A stretch of 35,603 bases of DNA from Rugamonas sp. (lineage in GTDB: Bacteria; Pseudomonadota; Gammaproteobacteria; Burkholderiales; Burkholderiaceae_D), in contig NZ_JANXMI010000224.1 of assembly GCF_025354735.1 (NCBI RefSeq), positions 1-35,603 of the forward strand, read 5' to 3'. This document shows positions 1 through 7,733 of this stretch, one piece after another. Every line of letters starts with the position of its first letter. Positions within the stretch are counted from its first letter, which is position 1. A program made the translations under genes and the position numbers. The notes below the pieces were generated by a model. The model was not told the DNA's origin. It searched no databases and saw only the letters and a list, made by a program, of their open reading frames with translations.

Positions 1-70
1 AACCGCTCTCGCGCCACCGCGCCACACGCACCCGCCATTGCTCCTCTCGCTCCTTGTTCCCCATCACCAT
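1..70 (-). CDS. tnpA: IS66 accessory protein TnpA, N-terminal fragment
   Basis: Reading leftward from base 70 gives about 23 codons before the window ends. The frame contains EREEQWRVRVARWRESG, which resembles the first helix of the small IS66 accessory protein (Orf1/TnpA). In that family a W-R-x-R-V-x-x-W-x-x-S-G helix precedes a CRR/helix-turn-helix region. ATG codons at 76, 70 and 64 are all in frame. A GGAG lies just upstream of 76 and another GGAG-like run precedes 70, so the exact start is uncertain. The accessory protein acts with TnpB and TnpC in transposition, and those would lie outside the window. Confidence 0.45.
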   Translation of the reverse strand, partial: MVMGNKEREEQWRVRVARWRESG

Positions 71-140
71 CTCCATCTCCAAAAGTCGGAGTCTGGGCAA
101 ACCGATTAAGGTTTTGAAGATGGGCGGGCTGGACGCTTAC
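1..140 (-). mobile_element. IS66-family insertion sequence, terminal fragment running off the left edge
   Basis: Read on the minus strand, base 140 begins GTAAGCGTCCAGCCCGCC, which has the GTAAGCG tip typical of IS66-family terminal repeats. It is followed after a short leader by an open frame that resembles the IS66 accessory protein TnpA. The element therefore occupies 1-140 and continues beyond the window. IS66 elements usually duplicate 8 bp of target, so 141-148 (TGTCTAAG) would be one copy, but the other end is not visible. Family assignment rests on the tip and the partial protein together. Confidence 0.55.
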
Positions 141-311
141 TGTCTAAGGCTGGCGGGAGCTGGTATGTCGACCATTGCTTTCAACGAAGGGAAGTCTGAC
201 GGATGTACCATGAATCGGCGTAGCCAAATTGTGTCTCCTGCGACAATATAATTCAAGGTGCCAAGCACCGAGCCAAAAAATGCACCTCGGTCGGCGCTCA
301 GCGCGCCCTTC

Positions 312-335
312 GGCAACGTGGCAACGTGGCAACGT
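312..335. repeat. Three tandem copies of an 8-mer
   Basis: GGCAACGT is repeated three times perfectly and without spacers. The unit is not a multiple of three, and no supported gene covers it. No function is evident. Confidence 0.8.
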
Positions 336-1224
336 CGGCATATAGCTTGATGTTCATGGAAGCATTATATGACGCCAACAGAGCGATGTCTTCCCGAGTT
401 GGCATACTTATTTTTTCTCCTGTGACTTTTCTTAAAGATAGCGGGTTACTGACGGCGGCTTCTAGCCGATAGCAGGCTCAGATCAGCAGTCGCAACCAGC
501 CTGGCGCTACCGTTTAAATTGATATCGGCCGCTCAAATATTGCTACCACTTTCTCTACCGATTTTCCGCCCTTTATTAGCTCAGGTAAAAGTATCTGTAC
601 CAAACGCCAACCATCTTGGGCTTCTCTATTTAGGGTTGGCGTAAGGTCAGGTAATTGCGGAGCCGCTGTGGATAGCATGTTGTTTTTTGGAAAATGTGCT
701 ACAGCTAATTCTCACAACCTCGAACAGTTATGCATATACCGGGAAACAATAGCTGCTCTCCACGTAATTTTCTACCGGAGTGTCCGACTAGAAAAATCAC
801 TTTCCTACGTAAAGCGCCATTGGCTGTCCGGCTTGCTGAAATACTGTTCTGGATAATTTGCGCTTCATTGTGTAGTTGGCCGCGTTTGGCGAAGGTCTCA
901 ACCCGCGCCAACTGCAACACCTCAGGCGTAGAAGGCGAGGCGGCAGTTCAGTCCATCGGCGACGGAAGCGGGCGTTGGCCTGATGATCCGACTTTTCGCT
1001 GACTACTACAACCGTCCCGGCAATCAGTGCACAGCTCGAGATGAGCCACCTGTCGGCGGTCACGTGTGGGCAAGAGCTGAGTTCATCGGCAGACAAGCGA
1101 AACATCGAGTCGCCGACTTGAGCTTTGCTACCGGAAACATATCATATGGTTTCCTCAATTCAAAAATACGACAGTAAAGAAAAATATAAAATAAATAATA
1201 AAAATCCGCTAGCATGACCACTCA

Positions 1225-1240
1225 GGTATTAATTGATACC
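1225..1240. promoter_or_regulatory. Palindrome upstream of the PEP-CTERM gene, candidate operator
   Basis: GGTATTAATTGATACC is a 16-bp near-perfect palindrome (one mismatched central pair). It ends 20 bases before the likely start codon and follows an AT-rich tract at about 1176-1205. Its place suggests a repressor site or a 5'-UTR hairpin. No known regulator consensus is recognised. Confidence 0.3.
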
Positions 1241-1260
1241 CCTTCGTAATGGAGCAAGTC

Positions 1261-1818
1261 ATGAACAGAAATCTTCGTGTGTTCGCTGTGCTTCTGTTTA
1301 GCGTGATAACTAGTGCGGCACAGGCTGTTGCCAATTACACCTTTTCTTACACTTGGTCGCAAGGTGACATCATTACCGGCAGCTTCATTGGTAACGCTGT
1401 TGGCAACGTGATCAACGACTTGACGAACATCTCATTCGCGCTCGACGGTGTAGCCGTAGCTGGCCCAATATATAGCGCAGGTGACGATGCGGGATTGGTT
1501 CCCGCCGTCGCCTCGTTCGATGGTAAGCAGAATCAATTAGTATTCTTCAACAACGATTTCACAAGCTACTTCCTCTCCGTAGATGCAGGCAATGTCTACG
1601 GTCCTCCGGGCACTAATTTGTTTGGTGTACATGTCAAAGGGGTTGGAGACGCCTGCGACAATTACACCGGCAATGCAAGCCCCGGCTTTACCTGCACTGG
1701 CTTCATAGGATCTACGACGCGCTGGACGGTTAGCGCAGTTCCAGAACCGAGCTCTGCACTTCTGATATTCGCTGGCTTGGGGTTGTTCGTTTGGTGCCGC
1801 CGAAATACGGGCAGCTAA
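1261..1818 (+). CDS. PEP-CTERM sorting-domain exported protein
   Basis: A 185-residue secreted protein. The N-terminus MNRNLRVFAVLLFSVITSAAQA is a signal peptide. The C-terminus has the PEP-CTERM tripartite signal: VPEPSSA, a hydrophobic segment LLIFAGLGLFVWC, then basic RRN. Such proteins are processed by exosortase (EpsH/XrtA type) and usually end up on the cell surface or in exopolysaccharide matrix. The ATG at 1261 is chosen because GGAG at 1251-1254 is well spaced; the in-frame ATG at 1249 overlaps that site. The middle is low in charge, rich in Gly, Asn and aromatic residues, and resembles no family I can name. Two cysteines (DACDNY and FTCTGF) could form a disulfide. No exosortase or exopolysaccharide gene is in the window, so it depends on machinery elsewhere. 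Confidence 0.85.
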   Translation: MNRNLRVFAVLLFSVITSAAQAVANYTFSYTWSQGDIITGSFIGNAVGNVINDLTNISFALDGVAVAGPIYSAGDDAGLVPAVASFDGKQNQLVFFNNDFTSYFLSVDAGNVYGPPGTNLFGVHVKGVGDACDNYTGNASPGFTCTGFIGSTTRWTVSAVPEPSSALLIFAGLGLFVWCRRNTGS

Positions 1819-2074
1819 TCGCGCGCTTCTTCAAGCCCCGCAGCAGAGCAGCTATGGCTGTCCGCAGCCGAAGGCAGTCCCCCTCCCTATAGCGCTTGCC
1901 TTCCCCTTATCCAGGGCCGTTTTGATACATTAACGACAACGGCTATCGCCGTCCCCCAGCAGAAGCTAGTAATAAGTGGGGGAATCAAAACGCCACCCGC
2001 GCCTTCCCAGTTTATGTACCGCCCCGGCGTTGCCAGCGTATTCGCTAGCGGCAGCGCAATGACTAAGACAACCT

Positions 2075-2083
2075 GGTCTAGCA
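2075..2083. repeat. Target-site duplication, left copy
   Basis: GGTCTAGCA directly abuts the left terminal repeat of the IS4-family element. An identical 9-mer abuts the right end at 3568-3576. Nine bases is the duplication length expected for IS50-type elements. Confidence 0.9.
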
Positions 2084-3567
2084 CACCTCGTTATACACAA
2101 CTCAGCTTGCCAACATCCCCATCTCTCGTAGCGTCCTGATCGTCTGAACGGAGACATGAACATCGCTCAGCCCCTTCCAGATCGTCTTCACGCCCGGCTC
2201 TCCATCGCCTTTGCGGGCGAGGAATCCGCCGACGCGCGCGATCATGCGCAGCACCTCATTCAAACGCGGCGCGGGCGGTGGCACGGCCTTGTTGAGCAAG
2301 TAGGCCGCCTTGATTTCATCGGGGTCGAAGAACAGCTGCGCGTCCAGATCCGGGCAGGTGCGTCCCATCCTCATCAGGTGCGCGATGCGCCAGGACACCA
2401 CCAGATACATGGCCAGTGCCCGTTCGATGCGTTCGATCGCCCCCAGTTGCAGCTCCTCGACCTGGCAACCGTTCTTGAGGACATTGAACAGGATCTCGAT
2501 TTCCCAGCGCGCGCGGTACCAGTCGATCAGTTGCGCGACCTCCTCGGCCGTGGTCGCGGCACGGTTGGTGAGCAGGCGCCAGGCTTGACGCCAGCGGGCG
2601 CACCGACCTCGCGCGCCACGATGCAGGTCGCGCCGACGCTCTCGCCTTTGCCGGCCGGCAGTTCGACGTGCCGCGCCCACAGTTGCTGGCGCACGGTGCG
2701 CGCCTTGACGCCCGGCCGCGCCGCCAAGGCGAACTCGATCTCCCCCAGCGCCGCGCCATGCGTCGTGTGCGCCCACAGCGTCGCGCCCTCCGGCAGGCTG
2801 CGGTCATGCGCGGCGCGCACCAGCCAGTTGACCGGATTGCCCAGGTCCTGCGCCCGTTGCATCAGCGGCAGCAGGTCCGCCTCGCGGTCGGCGACATACA
2901 CCAGGCGCGTGCCCGGCATCTGCGACGCCAGTTCGGCCAGCCTTTCATAGCCTTCGATCCAGCGCAGGCTTTCCTTCGACCCGGCGCGTCGCCCCTGCGT
3001 GTCGCGCGCCTCGCGCGCCCACATCCAGGCATCGAGAATACCCAGCGGCTCGCGCGCCGTCGTCACGGCGTAGGTCGGATGCAAGTACATGCCGCGCTGC
3101 GCCTCGTAGCTGAGCGGCCCGAGCCCACGCGCCTGCTGGCCGTTGAAGTTGAGCTCCGTCGTGTCTTGCAGACACAGCACCACCGATTGATCGGCCATGC
3201 GTTGCTCGGTGGCGCGCCAATGCGGCTCGAGGATCGCTTGCCAGTCGACGCTGGCGTTGTCGAAGAACCGATACGCCGCCACCGTCTCGCCCCATCCATC
3301 GCATGCCTTCGGCACGCTGGCCGTAGGTTCGGACGCCATTCTCTCCATCAATATCCTCGCTCGTCGGTTCAGGCGCGCGTCGCCCAGATCGAGGTGTTCA
3401 AATTCCGACTCCGTCCATGCTGCCGATCTGTTTGCCAATTGCGCCACGCAAAAGACGAGAGTAAACGCGATTTCGGCAAAGTTTACAAGGGCATGGCTAA
3501 CTCATTGAATCGAAAGGCGAATTTTTTATGCCCACGGCCAGCAGAGGGACTTGTGTATAACGAGGTG
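2084..3567 (-). mobile_element. IS4-family (IS50/Tn5-like) insertion sequence, complete
   Basis: A 1,484-bp element bounded by perfect 17-bp inverted repeats: CACCTCGTTATACACAA at 2084-2100 and its complement at 3551-3567. The inner part, TTATACACAA, matches the inner part of the IS50 outer end. Identical 9-bp target duplications flank it. It carries one transposase on the minus strand, now frameshifted. Intact ends and duplication indicate a recent insertion with no later rearrangement. Confidence 0.92.
2102..3447 (-). pseudogene. IS4-family transposase, broken by a frameshift
   Basis: The transposase is split between two frames. The first part (3447 to about 2590) has the Tn5-type DNA-binding N-terminus (WTESEFEHLDLGDARLNRR), the first catalytic Asp (CLQDTTELNF) and the second (YVADREADLL). 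The second part (about 2585 to 2102) has the YREK signature Y-x2-R-x3-E-x6-K in WYRARWEIEILFNVLK, with the catalytic Glu, and the usual C-terminus. The frames meet near 2583-2592. There PAGVKP should run into an EWLLLT-like segment (WRLLTNR here), so a small deletion is the simplest cause. Together they give about 448 residues, normal for the subgroup. The start is GTG with no clear ribosome site. Everything else is well preserved, so this is a recent lesion or a sequencing error. Programmed frameshifting is not typical of IS4. Confidence 0.88.
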
Positions 3568-3576
3568 GGTCTAGCA
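3568..3576. repeat. Target-site duplication, right copy
   Basis: This GGTCTAGCA copy abuts the right inverted repeat and is identical to 2075-2083. Confidence 0.9.
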
Positions 3577-3622
3577 GCGACCATTTTTCTTTGTTCTTGA
3601 AACCTAACCCGAGCCCCCACAT

Positions 3623-4042
3623 AAGTCAGTGGTCCCAGCCATACTACCGCAGTTACAACAGCATGCGTCATCGCGTATTTAGCGACTGTCATCAAACCAC
3701 GTAATCGGTTTCTCATACCCATGATGCACCTCATTATTGACTGGCAGCTCTTGGCCGGGAGTGGTCGATCATGGCCGAACGCAGCTGTCGGCCTTCAGGA
3801 TAGCAGCTTGCTCACCTGCAAAACTCACGAATTCTCACTTCGGGCTGAAGCCGCAGCATTGCGGCCGTTAAACAACGCGAAACGCCACCATAAAAATGTT
3901 AGCTAAAGCGTGGAGCACCTCTTTTAAAGAATCGCTCTGCTCTCAATAAAAGCCGCAAACATAGTAGTGAAGTGCTATAGGCTATACGCGCCGCCATGAA
4001 CGGCGGACGTGGCGTTCTGTTTAATCGCGATCCATTGATTTA
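3623..4042. other. Gene-poor stretch right of the insertion sequence
   Basis: About 420 bases hold no supported coding region except the hydrophobic minus-strand frame mentioned for the interrupted ORF. No RNA gene or strong terminator was seen. Confidence 0.4.
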
Positions 4043-4741
4043 TCATTGATGCAACAACCCAAACCCCACGCCCGTGATTGCGACCGCTGTCCCACCAATT
4101 AATGGTATGAGAACTCCGGCAAGTCCCGCTAGCGTTGCGCGCTGCACTCGTCTAAATATGGTCACATCGTAGGCGACGGCAAGCAAGACCAGAAGAATCA
4201 TTCCCGCTATCGCAAATATGGGCGCGGCGGCAAGTCCCAGCCCTATCGCTGGCCAAAATGCGAAACGAGCGAAGGCGGGTCCGATAATTGCCAATGAAGC
4301 GAAGAAGATCAAACGGTGATGGGCGACCCAGCGGTGTCGGAATACTACACCCGCCGTCACAAGGATTACGAAGGATACTAAACTCATGAAGTTGCCCCAG
4401 ACGAACATATTTTCGGGGCTTCGTGCTGATGATATTTGACGCGCAACGTTCAAGTTAACCTGTACTCCACTAGCAATAACGCATGCCACAACAGGAATAA
4501 CGAACCACGCGACTCGGACATGCCACCGGCGCTGCGCCTTTATCATCAACACTCCCTGCAACACAACGATTCCGTACCATGCGCTTAACGCCATCCCATG
4601 CAATAACAATACGAGAGGTAATGGCTGGGTGAGGAACAGGCTGCGCAGATAAAAAGTTCTCCCGAACCCAATCAAGACTATGCATAGAAGAACAAAATGG
4701 GCGAGTAAAAAAATCCTGTTTTCCTTCAGAGGTATCGTCAT
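4043..4741 (-). CDS. Multi-pass membrane protein of unknown function
   Basis: A 232-residue integral membrane protein with about seven hydrophobic segments, beginning with FLLAHFVLLCIVLIGFG. Recognisable features are LHGMALSAWYGIVVLQG, a basic loop with RRWHVRVAW, and WVAHHRLIFFASLAIIGPAFAR. These resemble a widespread uncharacterised proteobacterial membrane family with conserved histidines near helix ends. The start at 4741 (MTIPLKENR) is chosen because GGAG sits six bases upstream; the in-frame ATG at 4798 has no ribosome site. The gene stands alone: the neighbour on its left is the IS zone and the marR gene is divergent. Codon use is less GC-biased than in the genes to the right, which fits a position in the accessory zone. 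Function is unknown. Confidence 0.75.
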   Translation of the reverse strand: MTIPLKENRIFLLAHFVLLCIVLIGFGRTFYLRSLFLTQPLPLVLLLHGMALSAWYGIVVLQGVLMIKAQRRWHVRVAWFVIPVVACVIASGVQVNLNVARQISSARSPENMFVWGNFMSLVSFVILVTAGVVFRHRWVAHHRLIFFASLAIIGPAFARFAFWPAIGLGLAAAPIFAIAGMILLVLLAVAYDVTIFRRVQRATLAGLAGVLIPLIGGTAVAITGVGFGLLHQ

Positions 4742-4908
4742 TGCGGCTCCAAGGTCATTTTCTATTTTATCAATTTGAAAAAGTTTTAATGCCACCATTA
4801 GCTGGCCCGGCCGCTCACCAAATTATTAGCAGGATAACATCTTTTTCGGCCGATGAACCGAGCCATGCGGGCGCAGCGACACGAAACGAGGAATAAGTTA
4901 AATTTTTC

Positions 4909-4951
4909 TTGCCAACTGGGCGAAACGACATATACTTGATTAGTCAAGCAT
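4909..4951 (+). promoter_or_regulatory. marR promoter with overlapping MarR-type operator
   Basis: TTGCCA (4909-4914), a 16-base spacer and TATACT (4931-4936) form a good sigma70-type promoter. The dyad ATACTTGATTAGTCAAGCAT (4932-4951) overlaps the -10. It has the CTTGA-N4-TCAAG form of many MarR-family operators. Repression of the operon by its own first product is the simple reading. The site is 25 bases before the marR start codon. Confidence 0.6.
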
Positions 4952-4973
4952 CTATCAAACACAAGGCAATCAC

Positions 4974-5447
4974 ATGGAACACCGATCCCACATCAGCGGT
5001 ACGGCGCCGATCAGCCCCGGCCTCGACTTCACGCTGCGGCTGGCGCGCGCGCAGGCGGCGACCGTGCGCCGGCTCGACGCCTCGCTCGGCAGCAATTACG
5101 GCATCAGCTTCAGCGACTTCATGCTGCTGTACTACCTCGACCGCGCGCCCGGCGGCCGGCTGCGTCGCGTCGACCTGGCCGAACGCCAGGGGCTGACCGC
5201 GTCCGGCGTCACCCGCACCCTGCTGCCGCTGGAAAAAATCGGCCTGGTCAGCCGCCAGCCCGATCCGCGCGACGCCCGCGTCGGCTACGCGGCCATCACG
5301 GCGACCGGCCAGGAAATGCTCAACAATGCCATGGTGACGGCGCAGCAGATCAGCGCCGACCTGCTGCGCGGCTGCCCGCCGGACCAGGTGGCGGCGATGT
5401 CGGCGCTGCTCGGGCAACTGGCCGGCATGAACTCTTCCAACACCTGA
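4974..5447 (+). CDS. MarR-family transcriptional regulator
   Basis: A 157-residue winged-helix regulator. Helices around residues 15-60 (FTLRLARAQAATVRRLDASLGSNYGISFSDFMLLYYL) form the start of the MarR fold. The recognition helix is LTASGVTRTLLPLEKIGLV, followed by the wing RQPDPRDARVGYAAITATG, which has the D-x-R-D/A-x-R wing signature. MarR dimers usually repress adjacent genes and release DNA on binding small aromatic or phenolic ligands. Here the next gene is an MFS transporter 33 bases downstream. A palindrome over the promoter's -10 suggests the protein controls its own operon. The ligand cannot be read from the sequence. Confidence 0.9.
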   Translation: MEHRSHISGTAPISPGLDFTLRLARAQAATVRRLDASLGSNYGISFSDFMLLYYLDRAPGGRLRRVDLAERQGLTASGVTRTLLPLEKIGLVSRQPDPRDARVGYAAITATGQEMLNNAMVTAQQISADLLRGCPPDQVAAMSALLGQLAGMNSSNT

Positions 5448-5480
5448 CGCAGCCACTCCCAAAAACAGAACGAGGTCACG

Positions 5481-6836
5481 ATGTCCAACGATGTAAAACT
5501 CCAGCGCGCCGCGCTGATGCGCAATCCGAATTTCCGCTGGCTGCTGGGCGGCGGCGTGATCTCGATGCTGGGCGACCAGATGACGATGATCGCCCTGCCC
5601 TGGCTGGTCCTGACGCTGACCCACGATGCGCTGGCGCTCGGCCTGACGATCGCGGTGATGAGCATCCCGCGCGCCGTCTTCATCCTGATCGGCGGCGCGC
5701 TGGTCGACCGCTATTCGCCCAAGCGCGTGCTGATGCTGACCAAGTTCGCCAACGCCGTGCTGCTGGCGATGCTCACCGCGCTGACGCTGAACACCCACCC
5801 CACGCTGACGATGACGCTGGCGATGACGCCGCACGTCACGCTGACCATCCTGTACGCGCTGGCGCTCGGCCTCGGACTGGCGCAAGCCTTCGGCATCCCG
5901 TCGGGCACCTCGATCATGCCGCAGGCGATCGCGCCCGAACACCTGCAAGGCGCCAACGGCATGCTAATGGGCTTGCGCCAGTTGTCGCTGCTGGCCGGCC
6001 CCCTGCTGACGGCGGGGCTGATCGCGCTGGCCGGCGACGGCGGCAACGGCACCGTCGCCAACGCGCGCGGACTGGCGCTGGCATTCGCCTTCGACTGCTT
6101 CAGCTTCCTGCTGTCGGCGTGGACGCTGTCCCACGTCACCGGCCTGCGCACGCCGCCGCGCGCCGACGACCAGGGTGTGCTGCGTTCCATCGGCAGCGGC
6201 TTGAAGATGGTGTGGGACGACCACGCGCTGCGCACCTGCTTCATTTACTGGGGCGTGGTCGCGCTGTTCATCGGCGGCGCCATGCAAGTCGCGCTGCCGG
6301 TGCTGGCCAGCGAACGGCTGCACGGCGCCACCTCGCTAGGCTTGCTGATGGCGGCCAACGGTTGCGGCACCCTGATCGGCATGGCCGCCGCCGCGATGGG
6401 CGGCGCGCGCCTGCGGCTGGCCAGCTTCGGCGCCACGATACTGCTGATCGACGGCCTGGCCGGCCTGCTGCTGATGCCCTTCGGCGCCATCACCGCCGCG
6501 TGGCAGGGATGCCTGCTGCTGCTGACGGTAGGCGTGCTGTCGGGCTTCATGCAGATCGCCGTCTTCACGTGGATACAGCGCCGCGTGCCGCCGCAGATGA
6601 TGGGCCGCGCCATGAGCCTTTTCATGTTCATCTTCATGGGACTGGCGCCGTTGTCGGCCGCCGCCGCCGGCTGGCTGCTGACGCGGCTCACGCTGACGCA
6701 GATGTTTGCCTGCGGCGGCGGCCTGCTGGTGCTGTTCGCGGTCGGCGCCGCGCTGTTCTCGCCGATGCGCCGCATCGCTTATGCCTCGGCGCCGGCCGCG
6801 CCGACCGCCAAGCCATCGAATCGGGAGTCGACATGA
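5481..6836 (+). CDS. MFS transporter, EntS-like drug/metabolite exporter
   Basis: A 451-residue major facilitator protein with about twelve hydrophobic segments. The N-terminal half has RNPNFRWLLGGGVISMLGDQMTMIALPWLVLTLT and then ALVDRYSPKRVL, the motif-A loop between helices 2 and 3. This arrangement is typical of the MFS_3/EntS-like exporter branch. An unusual Thr/Leu/Met-rich stretch follows between helices (about residues 98-118). GAGG upstream supports the ATG at 5481. The gene lies 33 bases after marR and overlaps the next gene by ATGA, so the three are likely one transcript. Export of a toxic or signalling compound sensed by the MarR protein is inferred. The substrate is unknown. Confidence 0.88.
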   Translation: MSNDVKLQRAALMRNPNFRWLLGGGVISMLGDQMTMIALPWLVLTLTHDALALGLTIAVMSIPRAVFILIGGALVDRYSPKRVLMLTKFANAVLLAMLTALTLNTHPTLTMTLAMTPHVTLTILYALALGLGLAQAFGIPSGTSIMPQAIAPEHLQGANGMLMGLRQLSLLAGPLLTAGLIALAGDGGNGTVANARGLALAFAFDCFSFLLSAWTLSHVTGLRTPPRADDQGVLRSIGSGLKMVWDDHALRTCFIYWGVVALFIGGAMQVALPVLASERLHGATSLGLLMAANGCGTLIGMAAAAMGGARLRLASFGATILLIDGLAGLLLMPFGAITAAWQGCLLLLTVGVLSGFMQIAVFTWIQRRVPPQMMGRAMSLFMFIFMGLAPLSAAAAGWLLTRLTLTQMFACGGGLLVLFAVGAALFSPMRRIAYASAPAAPTAKPSNREST

Positions 6837-7183
6837 ACCGCCATCGTCAAGCCGAGCTGAAAACCGGCTACAAACTCAATCCGCCCGACGCCGGCGTCAT
6901 CGCCATCACGCACCGCGCCAGCGGCAAGGCGCTGATCGACAGCAGCCGCAATCCGCAAGGACTGCTCAACCGCCACCGCGCCGAACTCAAACTGGGCGGC
7001 CACCGCAACGCCGCGCTGATGGCCGACTGGAAGCGCGACGGCGAAGCGGCTTTCGATTTCGCCGTCGTCGCCAGCCTGCCGCCGCCATCCGATCCGGCCG
7101 TCGACGCCGACGCGGAACTGGCCAAGCTGCTGGCGGCGCGGCTGAAAGGCTGCCCGCGCGGCGCGGCCAACTCCTATCTTTGA
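6833..7183 (+). CDS. GIY-YIG nuclease-like small protein
   Basis: A 116-residue protein. The core GVIAITHRASGKALIDSSRNPQGLLNRHRAELKLGGHRN matches the pattern of a known GIY-YIG-like family, in which GVFxIxNxxxGKxxVGSSxN leads to NRHxxxLKxGxHxN. An ADWKRDGEAAFDF segment follows, equivalent to the family's ADWxxxGExAFxF. The GIY is GVI and the YIG is replaced by LID, so the canonical tyrosines are missing and nuclease activity is doubtful. The ATG at 6833 overlaps the stop of the MFS gene (ATGA), indicating translational coupling. Some databases label this family as LuxR-like regulators, which the sequence does not support. Its role in the marR-MFS operon is unknown. Confidence 0.7.
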   Translation: MNRHRQAELKTGYKLNPPDAGVIAITHRASGKALIDSSRNPQGLLNRHRAELKLGGHRNAALMADWKRDGEAAFDFAVVASLPPPSDPAVDADAELAKLLAARLKGCPRGAANSYL

Positions 7184-7193
7184 CTTATTTTTG

Positions 7194-7733
7194 TCAGCCG
7201 CCCGCCGCCGCCCGCCGGCTTAGCCAGTCGACGCGGGTCATGGAATGCAGGGCCACGTCCGAGCCATCCCACTGTTCGATGGCCTTGAACGTCATGCCGA
7301 GCCGCGTCATGACCCGCGCCGAGCCGGCGTTGTCGGGATGGCAGATGGAGCACAGCAGCTCCGCGTCCAGCACCTCGAAGGCGTAAGCGGCCATCGCGTT
7401 CGCCGCCTCCGATGCGTAGCCCAGCTTCCATTTGTCGCGCCGCAGACGCCAGCCTATCTCCAGCGGATTGGCCTCATCCTTGCCGAGATACTGGATGCAG
7501 CCGGCGCCGACGATGTCGCCGCTCTCGCGCTCGAAAAAAGTCCACCACGAGAATCCCCACGCGGCCCAGCGCGTGCGCACACGTTCAATGCTGGCCGCGG
7601 TTTCTTCGATGGTCTCCGGCCGGCCGAGAATAAAGCGCATCACTTCCGGGTCGCTGTTCATCGCGTGCAGTCCGTCGAGGTGCGGATAATCCATCGGCTC
7701 CAGCCGCAGGCGCTGCGTGGTAAGGATCGTCAT
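7194..7733 (-). CDS. GNAT-family N-acetyltransferase (RimJ/RimL-like)
   Basis: A 179-residue acetyltransferase_3-type GNAT protein. It begins MTILTTQRLRLEPMDYPHLDGL, the usual opening of RimJ/RimL-like enzymes. The central part has GDIVGAGCIQYLG, then EIGWRLRRDKWKLGYASEAANAMAAYAF, which carries the acetyl-CoA-binding motif A in a slightly divergent form. Next comes ICHPDNAGSARVMTRLGMTF, where Asn-x-x-S-x-x-V-x-x-x-L-G-M is the standard motif B. Acetyl-CoA is the expected donor and the acceptor is unknown. The start ATG overlaps the stop of the upstream peptidase gene (ATGA at 7730-7733), so the two are cotranscribed. Its 3' end lies 10 bases from the convergent GIY-YIG gene. Confidence 0.88.
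   Translation of the reverse strand: MTILTTQRLRLEPMDYPHLDGLHAMNSDPEVMRFILGRPETIEETAASIERVRTRWAAWGFSWWTFFERESGDIVGAGCIQYLGKDEANPLEIGWRLRRDKWKLGYASEAANAMAAYAFEVLDAELLCSICHPDNAGSARVMTRLGMTFKAIEQWDGSDVALHSMTRVDWLSRRAAAGG

Larger units (their letters stand above)
141..1260. other. Stretch without a convincing gene
   Basis: About 1.1 kb between the IS66 end and the PEP-CTERM gene holds only short overlapping frames on both strands with no recognisable motif and no good start. It is AT-richer than the rest of the window. Visible structure includes three perfect tandem copies of GGCAACGT at 312-335. A very AT-rich tract at about 1176-1205 probably belongs to the promoter of the next gene. The region looks like decayed or horizontally acquired sequence. 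Confidence 0.5.
1887..3622 (-). pseudogene. Possible small membrane-protein ORF interrupted by the insertion sequence
   Basis: If the IS and one copy of the target duplication are removed, an open frame of 81 codons runs on the minus strand from ATG at 3622 through 3568, then from 2074 to the stop at 1887. Its product would start MWGLGLGFKNKEKWSLLDQ. It has two hydrophobic stretches, LLDQVVLVIALPLANTLA and a longer one around LIPPLITSFCWGTAIAVVV, and a basic tail. No clear ribosome site precedes the ATG. A second hydrophobic frame upstream (about 3722-3620, around AMTHAVVTAVVWLGPLTYVG) lies in another phase, so the original gene may have been longer and already frameshifted. No family is recognised, and this may not have been a gene. 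Confidence 0.3.

Noticed and set aside
797-1105. Minus-strand frame of 102 codons in the gene-poor left zone
   Set aside because: No ribosome site, no recognisable motif, and unusual Arg/Cys-rich composition; overlapping frames on the other strand are equally long.
2156-3600. Plus-strand frames inside the IS4 element
   Set aside because: Antisense to the transposase, which is clearly recognisable by its DDE and YREK motifs.
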